DNA of 64,000 bases from Nitrosomonadales bacterium (GTDB lineage Bacteria > Pseudomonadota > Gammaproteobacteria > Burkholderiales > Gallionellaceae), in assembly GCA_023259055.1 (NCBI GenBank), contig JAHFQZ010000001.1, forward strand, positions 372,001 through 436,000, in the 5' to 3' direction. The notes beneath the pieces were generated by a model, which saw only the letters and a list, made by a program, of their open reading frames with translations, was not told the origin of the DNA and made no database searches. This document shows, one piece after another, positions 63,826 to 64,000 of this stretch (positions within the stretch are counted from its first letter, which is position 1; the number at the start of each line of letters is the position of its first letter). Made by a program: the position numbers and the translations under genes.

Positions 63826-64000
63826 TTACTTGATATCTTCCTTTAGTATCACCTCTCTCGACTCCGGTGTCTCCAGACTGATCCGTCCCAGCTTGCCGCT
63901 GCGGTATTCCGTCAACAGGATCATCGCAGCTTTTTCCAGATCGGGCTCGCCGCCCCTGCCCTTAAGCAGGCAGCCGCGTTTTTTGGCGATAGCCTCGATC
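63826..64000 (-). CDS. RbgA/YlqF-type ribosome biogenesis GTPase, C-terminal part
   Basis: The frame enters from the right edge and ends with TAA at 63826-63828. The 58 residues contain AKKRGCLLKGRGGEPDLEKA, then AAMILLTEYRSGKLGRISLE, which is the conserved C-terminal region of YlqF/RbgA GTPases involved in 50S subunit assembly. The GTPase domain lies beyond the window. Confidence 0.8.
   Translation of the reverse strand, partial: IEAIAKKRGCLLKGRGGEPDLEKAAMILLTEYRSGKLGRISLETPESREVILKEDIK

Noticed and set aside
63641-64000. tRNA-integrated element at tRNA-Phe
   Set aside because: No integrase gene and no repeat of the tRNA 3' end in the window; the following gene is a normal chromosomal GTPase gene.

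Overview
The window looks like part of a betaproteobacterial chromosome. Order Nitrosomonadales (a Gallionella or Sideroxydans-like iron/sulfur oxidiser) is my best guess, but that is inference from overall gene content, codon style and the combination of a sigma-32 promoter with a CIRCE operator at groESL. No rRNA or taxonomic marker was compared.

Left arm (1-16.5 kb), ordinary chromosome: the tail of a MidA-like methyltransferase, a membrane GGDEF/EAL c-di-GMP protein, the overlapping slt-cca pair (lytic transglycosylase and tRNA CCA-adding enzyme), a methyltransferase next to a LuxR-type regulator with a perfect 20-bp palindrome upstream, four exported proteins (TIG lipoprotein, small secreted protein, OmpA-like protein, unknown), a P-type ATPase with the cation-site motifs of the animal Na,K-ATPase class, a ferritin-like protein and the ABC-F translation factor ettA.

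Accessory region (16.5-40.4 kb): an AT-richer ParA-like ATPase plus RelA/SpoT-synthetase pair opens it. Next comes a two-gene HU operon whose second member joins a DNA-binding HU domain, a transmembrane helix and a periplasmic LysM domain. From about 18.4 kb on there is a long run of mostly single, mostly rightward genes of unrelated function: CPBP protease, CheY, lipoproteins, Omp85-like barrel, alpha/beta hydrolase, DUF1697, AlkD, Sel1 protein, GH6 cellulase, KTSC, di-haem peroxidase and others. The spacers carry related short sequences (GGGGTCAGCATCG, AAAGGGGCCAAGCTCG and similar), some as inverted pairs or hairpins. Several junctions hold the 5' end of a second gene: KTSC leader and first codons at three places, a truncated copy of the 26.8-kb membrane gene before the Sel1 gene, and a broken second copy of a ferredoxin gene. 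The region looks like an assembly zone built by repeated recombination at gene leaders.

Right arm (40.4-64 kb), mostly housekeeping: RMD1-like protein, pepD, TusE, a hemerythrin-like protein, a PrmC-like methyltransferase abutting a RIO kinase, an RsuA-type pseudouridine synthase, a histidine kinase and response regulator, an EamA pseudogene, exported proteins, a YyaL/SPATA20 protein, an outer-membrane barrel, dacB, bioA (with an in-frame palindromic insertion), a nitronate monooxygenase-like flavoprotein, groES-groEL under dual heat-shock control, tRNA-Phe, and the tail of an RbgA/YlqF GTPase.
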